In this document: one piece after another, positions 8,170 through 19,456 of the stretch
How the letters are laid out: each line of letters opens with the position of its first letter
Position numbering within the stretch: the first letter of the stretch is position 1
NCBI RefSeq assembly: GCF_040675535.1
Contig: NZ_JBFAPC010000002.1
Coordinates: 1-64,000, forward strand
Source of the DNA: Patulibacter sp040675535
GTDB lineage: Bacteria > Actinomycetota > Thermoleophilia > Solirubrobacterales > Solirubrobacteraceae
Length of the DNA: 64,000 nucleotides
Direction of reading: 5' to 3'
Made by a program: the position numbers and the translations under genes
The notes under the pieces: model-generated
Told to the model about the DNA's origin: nothing
Databases searched by the model: none
The model's input: the letters and a program-made list of their open reading frames with translations, nothing else

Positions 8170-8436
8170 GTGGACCTGACGATCATCACGCAGCTCGCCG
8201 CCGTGGACGACGCGTCCGACGCCGGCAAGGCCATCGCCCTCGCCCTCGGCGGCGGCCTCGGCGCCGCCGGCGCCGGCATCGGCATCGGCTACCTCTTCGG
8301 CAGCGTCGTGCAGGCGCTCGTGCGCCAGCCGGAGCTCAAGGACGAGATCACGAGCATCCAGTGGCTCGGCTTCGCCCTCACGGAGGCCGTGTTCTTCTAC
8401 GGCCTCGTCGCGGGCCTGCTGGCCTTCTTCCTCTAA
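8170..8436 (+). CDS. atpE: ATP synthase Fo subunit c
   Basis: An 88-aa helical hairpin forming the rotor ring. Helix 1 has the Gly-x-Gly packing pattern (GGGLGAAGAGIGIGYLFG), the polar loop is VRQPELKDE (51-59), and helix 2 carries the proton-binding Glu72 in GFALTEAVFFYGLVAGLL. No sodium-type ligand set is apparent, so proton coupling is likely. An N-terminal extension of about 20 residues precedes helix 1. The GTG start at 8170 follows AAAGGAGCAGTACC. Confidence 0.96.
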   Translation: MDLTIITQLAAVDDASDAGKAIALALGGGLGAAGAGIGIGYLFGSVVQALVRQPELKDEITSIQWLGFALTEAVFFYGLVAGLLAFFL

Positions 8437-8448
8437 GCCGGGTTGAGC

Positions 8449-9024
8449 ATGCTCCTTTCCACCATCGCGCTCGCCGCGACCGAGGCCGGCGCGGAGGACG
8501 AGGGCGGTAGCTTCCTCGTCTCGCCGACGACCGGCACGATGATCTGGACGTTGCTGGTCTTCGTCCTCGCCTGGATCATCCTGGCCAAGGTGGCGTTCCC
8601 CAAGATCGGTGAGGCGCTCGACAAGCGCCAGGCCGCGATCGCCGAGTCGATCGAGGCCGCTGAACGCGACCGCAAGGAAGCGGAGCAGCTCGCCGCGGAG
8701 AACCGCCAGAACCTCCTCGAGGCCCGGACGCACGCCGAGGACATCCTCACGCGCGCCCGGAAGTCCGCCGACGCCCACGAGGCGAAGGCCCGCGAGGATG
8801 CGAAGACCAAGGGTGAGGAGATCCTGGAGCAGGCGCGCAAGGACATCGAGTCCGAGACGCGTCGCGCGATCAGCGAGATCCGCTCCGAGGTCGCCGACCT
8901 CACGATCCTGGCCACGGCCAAGGTCACCGGCAAGACGCTCGACGGGGACGACCAGCGTCGCCTGATCGAGGATGCACTCGACGGACTCGACTTCTCCGCG
9001 TTGAGCGGCGAGCAGCGGAGGTAG
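8449..9024 (+). CDS. atpF: ATP synthase Fo subunit b
   Basis: Peripheral-stalk subunit of 191 aa: one N-terminal membrane helix (GTMIWTLLVFVLAWIILAKVAF, about residues 28-49) and then a long charged coiled coil to about residue 165. The ATG at 8449 is preferred over a TTG at 8443 because the purine-rich GCCGGG site then has normal spacing. It is followed after four bases by atpH. Confidence 0.93.
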   Translation: MLLSTIALAATEAGAEDEGGSFLVSPTTGTMIWTLLVFVLAWIILAKVAFPKIGEALDKRQAAIAESIEAAERDRKEAEQLAAENRQNLLEARTHAEDILTRARKSADAHEAKAREDAKTKGEEILEQARKDIESETRRAISEIRSEVADLTILATAKVTGKTLDGDDQRRLIEDALDGLDFSALSGEQRR

Positions 9025-9028
9025 GACG

Positions 9029-9559
9029 ATGGACCAGATCTCCCGCGTGTACGGCCGGTCGCTGTTCGAGGTGGCCCAGGAGCGCGACGTGATCTCCGAG
9101 GTGCGCGAGCAGCTCGGCCAGATCGTCGACGCGCTCTCGGAGTCCCGCGAGCTCCAGCTGTTCCTCGCCTCGCCGCAGTTCTCCTCGACGGAGAAGCGCG
9201 ACGGGCTGCGTCGGGCGATCGACGGCGCCGAACCCATCGTCGCCAACCTCCTCGACGTCATGGTCGAGAACCAGCGGCTCTCGCTGCTGCCGGAGGTCCG
9301 TCGTGAGTTCGACTCGCGCTACGACGACCTCCACAAGGTCCTGCCCGTCCGGATCTCGACCGCGATCGAGCTGGACGAGGAGACCACCGCCCGGATCGGC
9401 CGCCAGGTCGGCGAGGGAACGGGCCGCGAGGTCCATCTCACCACCGAGGTCGATCCGGACCTCATCGGCGGCATCGTGCTGCGCGTCGGGAACCAGATCC
9501 TCGACGCCTCCATCCGTCAACGACTCGAAAACCTGCGTCGACAGGTGGCGACGGCGTAG
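9029..9559 (+). CDS. atpH: ATP synthase F1 subunit delta
   Basis: A 176-aa stalk subunit linking F1 to subunit b. The N-terminal helical part begins ISRVYGRSLFEVAQERD, and the C-terminal domain shows the family signature region VDPDLIGGIVLRVGNQILDASIRQRL. The conventional position between atpF and atpA confirms it. Confidence 0.94.
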   Translation: MDQISRVYGRSLFEVAQERDVISEVREQLGQIVDALSESRELQLFLASPQFSSTEKRDGLRRAIDGAEPIVANLLDVMVENQRLSLLPEVRREFDSRYDDLHKVLPVRISTAIELDEETTARIGRQVGEGTGREVHLTTEVDPDLIGGIVLRVGNQILDASIRQRLENLRRQVATA

Positions 9560-9600
9560 TCCGCCGTCGTCGATCGCCACTTCCGTAGGAGCCCTGCACC

Positions 9601-11154
<1,554 letters not shown>

Positions 11155-11192
11155 TGCGCGCGCCGTCCCGACGAGCCGAGAGGAGCTAGCCC

Positions 11193-12110
11193 ATGGCGCA
11201 GAGTGACGTCAAGGCCCGCATCGGGTCGGTTCAGAACATCCGCAAGATCACGCGGGCGATGGAGATGGTCTCGGCCGCGCGCCTGCGCAAGGCCGAGGAC
11301 CGGGCCTCCTCCCTGCGTCCGTACGCCGACGCCCTGCGCCGGATGACCCGCCAGGCCGCCGCGGCGGCCGGCGCAGGCGAGCTGCAGTCGCAGCCCGTCC
11401 TGCGGACGCACGACCAGGAGAACACGGTCGGACTGGTGCTCGTCACCGCCGACCGCGGCCTGGCCGGCGCGTTCAACTCGCAGATCCTCCGCGCCGGGCT
11501 CACCCGCGCGGCGGAGCTCGAGGCCGAGGGGAAGACCGTCGTCTTCTACGCGAGCGGTCGCCGCGGCGTCTCGTCGCTGACGTTCCGCAACAAGGAGCTG
11601 GCGGGCGAGTACACCGGCTTCACCGACGCGCCGTCCGCCCGCAACGCGAGCGACATCGCGGACGATCTGGTCGGGGCGTTCGTCGACGACAAGATCGACC
11701 GCGTCGAGGTCTTCTACAACAGCTACGTGTCGCCGCTGGTGCAGGAGGTCCGTCAGGAGACCCTCCTGCCGCTGGCCGCCGCGAGCGTGGTCGGGGGCGA
11801 CGACGACGTCGCCGACGAGCCCGCCGCCGAGGAGCCCACGGGCGCCAAGGCGATGGTCGAGTACGAGCCCGACGACCCGGCCGAGCTGCTCGCCGAGCTC
11901 GTCCCGGAGTTCGTGCAGGTCTCGCTCCTGCGCGCCCTCCTGGAGTCCGCCGCCTCGGAGCACGGTGCCCGCATGAGCGCCATGCGCAGCGCCTCCGAGA
12001 ACGCCGCCGACGTGATCAAGAACCTGACGCTGGCCATGAACCGCGCCCGTCAGGCCGACATCACGCAGGAGATCATGGAGATCGTCGCCGGCGCCGAGGC
12101 CCTGAACTGA
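11193..12110 (+). CDS. atpG: ATP synthase F1 subunit gamma
   Basis: Central rotor shaft of 305 aa. The N-terminal helix VKARIGSVQNIRKITRAMEMVSAARLRKAE and the C-terminal helix ASEHGARMSAMRSASENAADVIKNLTLAMNRARQADITQEIMEIVAGAEAL are classic. An Asp/Glu/Ala-rich insertion of about 30 residues (GGDDDVADEPAAEEPTGAKA) lies near position 205, as in several actinobacterial gammas. The TGA overlaps a following ATG. Confidence 0.97.
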   Translation: MAQSDVKARIGSVQNIRKITRAMEMVSAARLRKAEDRASSLRPYADALRRMTRQAAAAAGAGELQSQPVLRTHDQENTVGLVLVTADRGLAGAFNSQILRAGLTRAAELEAEGKTVVFYASGRRGVSSLTFRNKELAGEYTGFTDAPSARNASDIADDLVGAFVDDKIDRVEVFYNSYVSPLVQEVRQETLLPLAAASVVGGDDDVADEPAAEEPTGAKAMVEYEPDDPAELLAELVPEFVQVSLLRALLESAASEHGARMSAMRSASENAADVIKNLTLAMNRARQADITQEIMEIVAGAEALN

Positions 12111-12220
12111 TGCTGCACTCCAGCGTCGCTTCCGCCGCCTCCGCCGGCATCCGCAGCACCCCGACCACGCTCGTCGCCGAGCCCGTCGGTCCGTCCACCA
12201 CCTCCGCTCGCACCGAGTAA
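12110..12220 (+). CDS. Short ORF coupled between atpG and atpD
   Basis: A 36-codon frame (MLHSSVASAASAGIRSTPTT...) whose ATG overlaps the atpG TGA (TGATG) and whose TAA ends ten bases before the atpD ATG. Composition is Ser/Ala/Thr rich with no recognised domain. It could be a tiny accessory peptide or simply a reinitiation relay that keeps ribosomes on the message between atpG and atpD. Ribosome site GGAAG for atpD lies right after its stop. Not recognised; existence as a protein is unproven. Confidence 0.35.
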   Translation: MLHSSVASAASAGIRSTPTTLVAEPVGPSTTSARTE

Positions 12221-12230
12221 GGAAGAACTC

Positions 12231-13634
<1,404 letters not shown>

Positions 13635-13639
13635 TCGGA

Positions 13640-14068
13640 ATGGCGTACACGCCGTTCCAGGCCGACGTCCTCTCGCCCGGGGGCCAGGTGTTCTCGGGCG
13701 AGGTCCAGCAGATCTCGACGCGCACCGTCTCGGGTGAGCTGGGCGTGCTCCGCAAGCACCAGCCCCTGCTCGGCCGCCTCGAGGCCGGCGAGCTGCGCCT
13801 GTACCTGCCGGAGGACGGCGAGGTCAAGCGCTTCGTCCAGACCGGCGGCTACATCCAGGTCGCCGGCGACACGGGCGTCCTGCTGCTCGTCGACGAGGCC
13901 TTCCCCGTCGAGGAGTACGACCGTGCCGACGCCGAGGACCGCCAGGCCAAGGCCGTCGCGCGCCTCGAGCAGTCCGAGCCGGGCACCGAGCAGCACCGCC
14001 TTGCGCTCGCCGGCAAGAAGCGGGCCGACGCGCTCGTGAAGCTCGCCGACACACTCGAGAAGCGCTAG
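13640..14068 (+). CDS. atpC: ATP synthase F1 subunit epsilon
   Basis: A 142-aa rotor subunit: an N-terminal beta-sandwich (FQADVLSPGGQVFSGEVQQISTRTVSGELGVLRKHQPLLGRL) and a C-terminal helical part. It is the last gene of the operon, five bases after atpD, and a strong hairpin follows 33 bases after its stop. Confidence 0.93.
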   Translation: MAYTPFQADVLSPGGQVFSGEVQQISTRTVSGELGVLRKHQPLLGRLEAGELRLYLPEDGEVKRFVQTGGYIQVAGDTGVLLLVDEAFPVEEYDRADAEDRQAKAVARLEQSEPGTEQHRLALAGKKRADALVKLADTLEKR

Positions 14069-14101
14069 GCGGGCGGCCCTCCGGGGCCGCCACCGGCGGG
14101 A

Positions 14102-14144
14102 ACGACGAAGGGCCCGGATCGCAGCGATCCGGGCCCTTCGTCGT
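14102..14144 (+). terminator. Strong hairpin terminator of the atp operon
   Basis: A perfect 20-bp stem (14102-14121 with 14125-14144) closes a 3-base loop. There is no long U-tract, as is usual in very GC-rich actinobacteria. It separates the atp operon from a small minus-strand gene, so it can serve both directions. Confidence 0.88.
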
Positions 14145-14197
14145 CGTGGGCTCCGCCCGCGGTGCTCCGGCCGCGCGGCCGGAGCGGAGGCCGGGGG

Positions 14198-14344
14198 CTA
14201 GAAGCCGCCGTTGTAGTTGTAGATGAGGATCAGGAACATGCCGACGAGCGCGACGACGGCGCTCACGGCGAAGCTGACGGTGCTCGGGACGAGGCTGATG
14301 TTCTCGTCCTCGTGGTCCTTGTTGGGGTGCTCGATGTCGCTCAT
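14198..14344 (-). CDS. Small single-helix membrane protein
   Basis: A 48-aa protein: an acidic hydrophilic head (MSDIEHPNKDHEDENISLVPS), one hydrophobic helix of about 23 residues (VSFAVSAVVALVGMFLILI) and a short YNYNGGF tail. ATG at 14344 is preceded by GGAGGACCGG. The layout resembles the small accessory subunits seen in respiratory complexes, but I do not recognise a specific family. Codon use matches the neighbours and the frame is clean, so it is likely real. Confidence 0.65.
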   Translation of the reverse strand: MSDIEHPNKDHEDENISLVPSTVSFAVSAVVALVGMFLILIYNYNGGF

Positions 14345-14478
14345 CCGGTCCTCCGTCGTGGTGAAGACGGCCATCTTCGCAGGTGCGGGCGCCGGCGCGG
14401 GGTCGCGCCGCGCCCGCGGACGGCCGGCGGGGGCGTCGCCGGGCGACGGCGTCCGCGGCGCCCACCTATCCTCCGTCC

Positions 14479-15627
14479 ATGGACGAACGGCTGCTCACGG
14501 AGCGGCTGGTCGGGTACGACACCTCGAAGTCGGAGGGCCTGCGGGCCGCCGGGGGGTTCGTCAAGGGCTGGCTGGAGTCACACGGCATCGACGCCTCGGA
14601 GCGCGATCACGACGGGCTGCCCGTGCTGCTCGCGACGATCGGCTCGGATGCACCGGGCGCCCCGACGGTGATCCTGCACGGGCACCTCGACGTCGTCCCG
14701 GCCCACGACGAGCAGTTCACGCCCACGCGCGACGGGGACCGGCTCTACGGCCGCGGCACGTACGACATGAAGGGCGGGCTCTCGGCGATGCTCTGCGCCG
14801 TCCGCGACTGCGCCGCCGAGATCCGCGACCGGGGCGAGGCGACGCCGATGTCGGCCGTCCGTGTCCACCTGGTGGTCGTCCCGGACGAGGAGAGCGAGCA
14901 GGTCGACCGCCGCTCGACCGACGCGCTCGTGAAGGCGGGCGTGCTGCACGGGGACTTCGCGATCACCGGCGAGCCGACCGAGCTGCACATCGGCGTCCAG
15001 GCCAAGGGGGTCCTCGCGGTGCGGCTCGCGGTCCACGGCGTCTCCGCCCACGGCTCCACGCCCTGGCTGGGCGACAACGCCGCCCTGAAGGCCTTCGACG
15101 TCTTCCGCCGGATCGAGACGCTGCCGTTCAGCCGGCAGAGCAGCGACCTCTACGACCGCCCGTCGATCAACCTCTCCCGGATCCGCGGCGGCGACGCCTT
15201 CAACATGGTCCCGGACCGCTGCGAGATCACGGTGGACATCCGCTTCGTCCCCGGCCAGGACCCGAAGGAGATCCTGCGGCAGATCCGCGCGATCCCGGAC
15301 GTCGAGGTCCTGAAGGTGCTCGAGCGGGCCCCCGCGGTCGTCTCGCGGTCCAACCCCTTCGTGGTCGCGCTGCGCGACGCCGTCGCCACGACGGGGGAGG
15401 GCGCCGGCATGGCCGTCGGCCGCGACGGCGCGTCCGACGCGTTCGCGTTCCTCGAGGCCGGGATCCCCGCGGTCGAGTTCGGTCCCAGCGGCAACGGCCA
15501 CCACGGCCCCGAGGAGTGGGTCTCGGTGGCGTCGCTGGCGCGCTACCGCAGCGCGCTCGTCGAGTTCCTGCGGTCGGTCCCCGCCGCCGTGGCCGGGGCG
15601 CCCGACGGCCCGCACGGCGGCGGCTAA
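14479..15627 (+). CDS. M20-family metallopeptidase (ArgE/DapE/CPG2-like)
   Basis: A 382-aa zinc aminoacylase/carboxypeptidase. Metal-site motifs: VILHGHLDVVP (His and catalytic Asp), LYGRGTYDMKGG (bridging Asp), VVPDEESEQ (general base Glu-Glu), GEPTELH and, near the end, GPSGNGHHGPEEWV (His ligand). A dimerisation insert lies at about residues 175-290. The substrate is not clear: M20 enzymes include succinyl-DAP and acetylornithine deacylases and peptidases. ATG 14479, six bases after TATCCT, is preferred over upstream in-frame GTGs. Confidence 0.85.
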   Translation: MDERLLTERLVGYDTSKSEGLRAAGGFVKGWLESHGIDASERDHDGLPVLLATIGSDAPGAPTVILHGHLDVVPAHDEQFTPTRDGDRLYGRGTYDMKGGLSAMLCAVRDCAAEIRDRGEATPMSAVRVHLVVVPDEESEQVDRRSTDALVKAGVLHGDFAITGEPTELHIGVQAKGVLAVRLAVHGVSAHGSTPWLGDNAALKAFDVFRRIETLPFSRQSSDLYDRPSINLSRIRGGDAFNMVPDRCEITVDIRFVPGQDPKEILRQIRAIPDVEVLKVLERAPAVVSRSNPFVVALRDAVATTGEGAGMAVGRDGASDAFAFLEAGIPAVEFGPSGNGHHGPEEWVSVASLARYRSALVEFLRSVPAAVAGAPDGPHGGG

Positions 15628-15691
15628 CGACGTTTCCGTCCCGGGCCGCGTGAGGCCGCCCGCCGCGCGCGCGGTGTACCCTCACGGGTCT

Positions 15692-17056
15692 ATGTCCGCA
15701 GCGCGTGAGCCCATCGGTGTGATCGGTACCGGATACGTCGGGTTGGTGACGGCGGCCGGTTTTGCGGAGCTCGGCAGCGATGTCGTGTGTGTCGACATCG
15801 ATGCGGAGAAGATCGCGCGGCTGGAGGCGGGGGAGATCCCGATCTACGAGCCCGGTCTTGCGGAGCTGGTGGCGAAGAACCGCTCGCGCTTGACGTTCAC
15901 GACCGACATCTCGCAGGCGCTGGATCGGGCGCGACTGCTGTTCGTGGCGGTCGGGACGCCGCCGACGTACTCCGGAGACGCGGATCTCTCCGCGGTGCAC
16001 GCGGTCGTCGGTGCGATGCCGGCGTCGGACTCGCACGCGCTGATCATGAAGTCGACGGTCCCGGTCGGGACGGGCAAGGCGATCAAGCGCGAGTTCGAGG
16101 CGCAGGGCAAGTCGGGGTTCCGGTACGTGTCGTGCCCGGAGTTCCTGAAGGAGGGCACCGCGGTGGCCGACTTCCTGCGTCCGGATCGCGTCGTCGTCGG
16201 TGACGACGGCGACTGGGCCGGCGACGCGGTCGTCGATCTGTACCGGCCGCTCCTCAACAGCGAGCACGGCGGTCGGGGTCCGGCGGCACCGTTGGGCGAG
16301 CTGGTCCGGACCGACATCGCGTCGGCGGAGATGGTGAAGCTCGCCTCCAACGCGTTCCTGGCGACGAAGATCTCGTTCATCAACGAGATCGCGAACGTGT
16401 GCGAGGAGACCGGCGCGGACGTCGTCGAGGTCGCCAAGGGCATGGGCTTGGACGAGCGGATCGGCCCGAAGTTCCTGAACGCGGGCATCGGGTTCGGTGG
16501 GTCGTGCTTCCCGAAGGACGTGACGGCGCTGAAGCAGCTGGCCGGCAACTCGGGGTACCACTTCCAGCTGCTGAACTCGGTGATCGAGGTCAACGAGTTG
16601 CAGAAGCGCCGCGTGATCGGGAAGCTCGAGAAGCACCTCGGGACGCTGGTCGGCAAGCGGATCGCGCTCTTGGGTCTGGCGTTCAAGCCGAACACGGACG
16701 ACATGCGCGAGGCGTCGTCGCTGGTGCTGGCGGCGCGGCTGCAGGCGGCGGGGTCGACGGTCGTGGCGTTCGATCCGATCTCGGCGGACGTCGCGCGGCC
16801 GATGCTGCGTGGGGTCGAGCTGGCCGACGACGCGCTGTCGGCGGCCAAGGACGCCGACGCGGTGGTGCTGGTGACGGAGTGGCAGGAGTTCCGTGACCTG
16901 GACTTCGACGCGCTGATCGGCGCGATGGCCGGCGACGTGCTGGTCGACGGTCGCAACGCGCTGGACGGCGCGGCGGCCGCGGCGGCCGGATTCCGCTACG
17001 AGGGGATGGGCCGACCCGCCCACCGCCCCGTCGCGCAGCCGGTCTCCAAGGCCTGA
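15692..17056 (+). CDS. ugd: UDP-glucose 6-dehydrogenase
   Basis: Oxidises UDP-glucose to UDP-glucuronate with NAD+. The 454-aa protein has the N-terminal Rossmann motif GVIGTGYVGLVTA (9-21), STVPVGTG (121-128), the catalytic Cys272 in GFGGSCFPKD and the C-terminal domain motif GLAFKPNTDDMREA. TACCCT lies nine bases before the ATG. Codon choice is noticeably less C-ending than in the adjacent genes (many GTG, CTG, GCG and TTG codons). The following sugar nucleotidyltransferase starts four bases after its stop, so they form an operon. Confidence 0.95.
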   Translation: MSAAREPIGVIGTGYVGLVTAAGFAELGSDVVCVDIDAEKIARLEAGEIPIYEPGLAELVAKNRSRLTFTTDISQALDRARLLFVAVGTPPTYSGDADLSAVHAVVGAMPASDSHALIMKSTVPVGTGKAIKREFEAQGKSGFRYVSCPEFLKEGTAVADFLRPDRVVVGDDGDWAGDAVVDLYRPLLNSEHGGRGPAAPLGELVRTDIASAEMVKLASNAFLATKISFINEIANVCEETGADVVEVAKGMGLDERIGPKFLNAGIGFGGSCFPKDVTALKQLAGNSGYHFQLLNSVIEVNELQKRRVIGKLEKHLGTLVGKRIALLGLAFKPNTDDMREASSLVLAARLQAAGSTVVAFDPISADVARPMLRGVELADDALSAAKDADAVVLVTEWQEFRDLDFDALIGAMAGDVLVDGRNALDGAAAAAAGFRYEGMGRPAHRPVAQPVSKA

Positions 17057-17060
17057 GTCG

Positions 17061-18176
17061 GTGCCCTCCACCCAGGCGGTCATCCTCGTCGGCGGGAAGG
17101 GGACCCGCCTGCGGCCCCTGACGTCCAACCGCCCCAAGCCGATCGTCCCGCTGGTCGACCGGCCGTTCATGGCCTACATGCTCGAGTGGGTCGCCTCGCA
17201 CGGCATCACCGACGTGATCATGTGCTGCGGCTTCCTCGCGGACGCGATGGTCGAGGAGATCGGCGACGGCCGGCGCTACGGGCTGAACATCACCTGGGTC
17301 GTCGAGCCGTCCCCGCGCGGGACCGCCGGTGCGCTCTGGTACGCCCAGCCGCACCTGCGGGACGAGCGCTTCCTGATGCTCAACGGCGACGTCCTGACCG
17401 ACATGGACCTGACGGCCCAGATGGTCGCCCACGAGCAGACCGGCGCCGTCGGCACGCTCGCCCTCGTCCCGGTCGAGGACCCGACGGCGTACGGGCTCGT
17501 GCGCCTGCACCCCGACGACTCGGTCCGCGGATTCCTCGAGAAGCCCACCCCGGAGCAGATCGACACCGACCTGATCTCCGCCGGCGCGTACGTCCTGGAG
17601 CCGTCGGTCTTCGACCTGATCCCGAAGGACCGCCTCGTCTCGATCGAGCGCGAGGTCTGGCCGAAGCTCGTGGGCAACGGCCTGTACGGCTGCGTGCACC
17701 GCGGCCGCTACTGGATGGACATCGGGACGCCGCAGCGCTACCTCGAGGGCACGCAGGACATCCTCTCCTGGCGCGTGCGCACGAAGGTCGCCGAGCGCCT
17801 GCGGGACGGCCCCGTCGACCCGTCGGCGGTGATCGGCGAGGGCTCGGTCGTCGACCGGGCCGCGCTGGTGGACCGCGACGCCCGGATCGGGCCGCGGGTC
17901 ACCGTCGGCACGGGCTCCGTCGTCGGCCCCGGCGCCGTCATCAGCGAGAACGTGATCCTCGAGAACGCCGTCGTGCTCGCGGGCGCGAAGGTCGGCAAGG
18001 ACTCGCGGCTGCGCGACTGCGTCGTCGGCGTCGACGCGGTCCTGGGTACCGGCGTGATCATGTCCGACGCGGCGATGGTCGGCGACGGCGCGCAGGTCGG
18101 CGACGGCAACGTCCTGTCGCACGGGATGCGCGTCGGCCCCGGCGCGACGCTCGCCCCGGGCGCCGTCTGGTTCTGA
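17061..18176 (+). CDS. NDP-sugar pyrophosphorylase, mannose-1-phosphate guanylyltransferase-like
   Basis: A 371-aa nucleotidyltransferase with the signature VGGKGTRLRPLTSNRPKPIVPL (11-32), the metal-site NGDVLTD and a left-handed beta-helix C-terminus of hexapeptide-like repeats (VDRAALVDRDARIGPRVTVG...). Such two-domain proteins make GDP-mannose or other NDP-sugars. The neighbouring PGI/PMI gene supports mannose. The exact sugar cannot be read from sequence. GTG start at 17061, coupled to ugd. Confidence 0.85.
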   Translation: MPSTQAVILVGGKGTRLRPLTSNRPKPIVPLVDRPFMAYMLEWVASHGITDVIMCCGFLADAMVEEIGDGRRYGLNITWVVEPSPRGTAGALWYAQPHLRDERFLMLNGDVLTDMDLTAQMVAHEQTGAVGTLALVPVEDPTAYGLVRLHPDDSVRGFLEKPTPEQIDTDLISAGAYVLEPSVFDLIPKDRLVSIEREVWPKLVGNGLYGCVHRGRYWMDIGTPQRYLEGTQDILSWRVRTKVAERLRDGPVDPSAVIGEGSVVDRAALVDRDARIGPRVTVGTGSVVGPGAVISENVILENAVVLAGAKVGKDSRLRDCVVGVDAVLGTGVIMSDAAMVGDGAQVGDGNVLSHGMRVGPGATLAPGAVWF

Positions 18177-18249
18177 GCCCCGCGCCTTCCGGGGCGCCGT
18201 CCGCGCGGCGCCGCGCCACGATCGGCGGCACGACCGCGGGGGCTCTGCG

Positions 18250-19332
18250 ATGCTCTCGGTGATGACCGAGACCGCATCCACCTCCGTTCTCGACGCCGCC
18301 GTGGTGGCGGCCGTCGATCCGTCCGACCAGGTGGCCGACACCCTGGCGATGGGCGACCACCTCCGCGATGCGATGTGGAAGGCCGAGTCCGCGAACCTGG
18401 GCAGCTGGGACAGCCGCGGCGGCCTCGTCGTCGCCGGCATGGGCGGCTCCGCCGTCGGCGGCATCCTCGCGCGCGCGGCGCTCGCCGACCAGGCCGGCCG
18501 GCCGATCCTCTCGGCCAAGGGCTACGAGCTCCCGCCGTGGACGACCGACGACACCACGGTCCTCTGCGCCAGCTACAGCGGCGACACCGAGGAGACGCTC
18601 GCGTGCTTCGAGGCCGCCGGCGTCATCGGCGCGCGCCGCGTCGTCGTGACCTCGGGCGGCGAGCTCGGCCGCCTCGCCCGCGAGGAGGGCGTCCCCGTGA
18701 TCCCCGTCGCCGGCGGCCTGCAGCCCCGCGCCGCCGTCGGCTACATGCTCGTCGCCGTCCTGGAGACGGCCGCGGCCTGCGGCGCCGGCCCGTCGCTCCG
18801 CGCCGAGCTCGACGTCGCCGCCGATGCGCTGGACACCCTCGCGGGCGAGTGGGGCCCGGGCGGCCCCGACGACGGCGAGGCCAAGACGCTGGCCCGCGCC
18901 CTGCACGGCACGGTCCCGGTGATCACCGGCATGGGCCTCACGGCGCCGGTCGCGTACCGCTGGAAGTGCCAGATCAACGAGAACGCCGAGGTCCCGGCGT
19001 TCTGGGGCGAGCTCCCCGAGGTCGACCACAACGAGATCGTCGGCTGGAGCGCCGCCGCGAGCGTCGGCAAGCTCTCCGCCGTCCTGCTCGAGGACTGCGA
19101 CGCGCACCCGCGCCTGGTGCGCCGCGCCGAGCTCACTGCGGAACTCATCCGCGACCAGTCCGCCGGTGTCTTCCGCATCCAGTCACGGGGCGAGACCGCC
19201 GTCGAGCGCGTCCTCTCCCTGGTGCTCCTGGGCGACCTCGTGTCGCTCTACCTGGCGGTCCTGCGCGGCACGGATCCGGCGCCGGTCGACGTGATCCAGC
19301 GCCTCAAGGAGCGCCTGGCCGAGGACGATTGA
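18250..19332 (+). CDS. Bifunctional phosphoglucose/phosphomannose isomerase
   Basis: A 360-aa SIS-domain isomerase of the archaeal/actinobacterial PGI/PMI type. It has GLVVAGMGGSAVGG and CASYSGDTEETLAC (sugar-phosphate binding), and the C-terminal WGELPEVDHNEIVGW segment carries the catalytic Glu and His. It interconverts glucose-6-P, fructose-6-P and mannose-6-P and so feeds the adjoining nucleotidyltransferases. The start may be ATG 18250 or ATG 18262; the second begins the more typical N-terminus. Confidence 0.88.
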   Translation: MLSVMTETASTSVLDAAVVAAVDPSDQVADTLAMGDHLRDAMWKAESANLGSWDSRGGLVVAGMGGSAVGGILARAALADQAGRPILSAKGYELPPWTTDDTTVLCASYSGDTEETLACFEAAGVIGARRVVVTSGGELGRLAREEGVPVIPVAGGLQPRAAVGYMLVAVLETAAACGAGPSLRAELDVAADALDTLAGEWGPGGPDDGEAKTLARALHGTVPVITGMGLTAPVAYRWKCQINENAEVPAFWGELPEVDHNEIVGWSAAASVGKLSAVLLEDCDAHPRLVRRAELTAELIRDQSAGVFRIQSRGETAVERVLSLVLLGDLVSLYLAVLRGTDPAPVDVIQRLKERLAEDD

Positions 19333-19456
19333 GGCGGCGTACGCGGTCGGGGCCACGCCGACCGCACGACCGTCCCAATCTTCGGCTAGGAACCGGGCCC
19401 CGGGACTGTGCGATCGGATGGGCCATGGCCCCAGAGGGTGCGGTAGCGTAGCCGAG

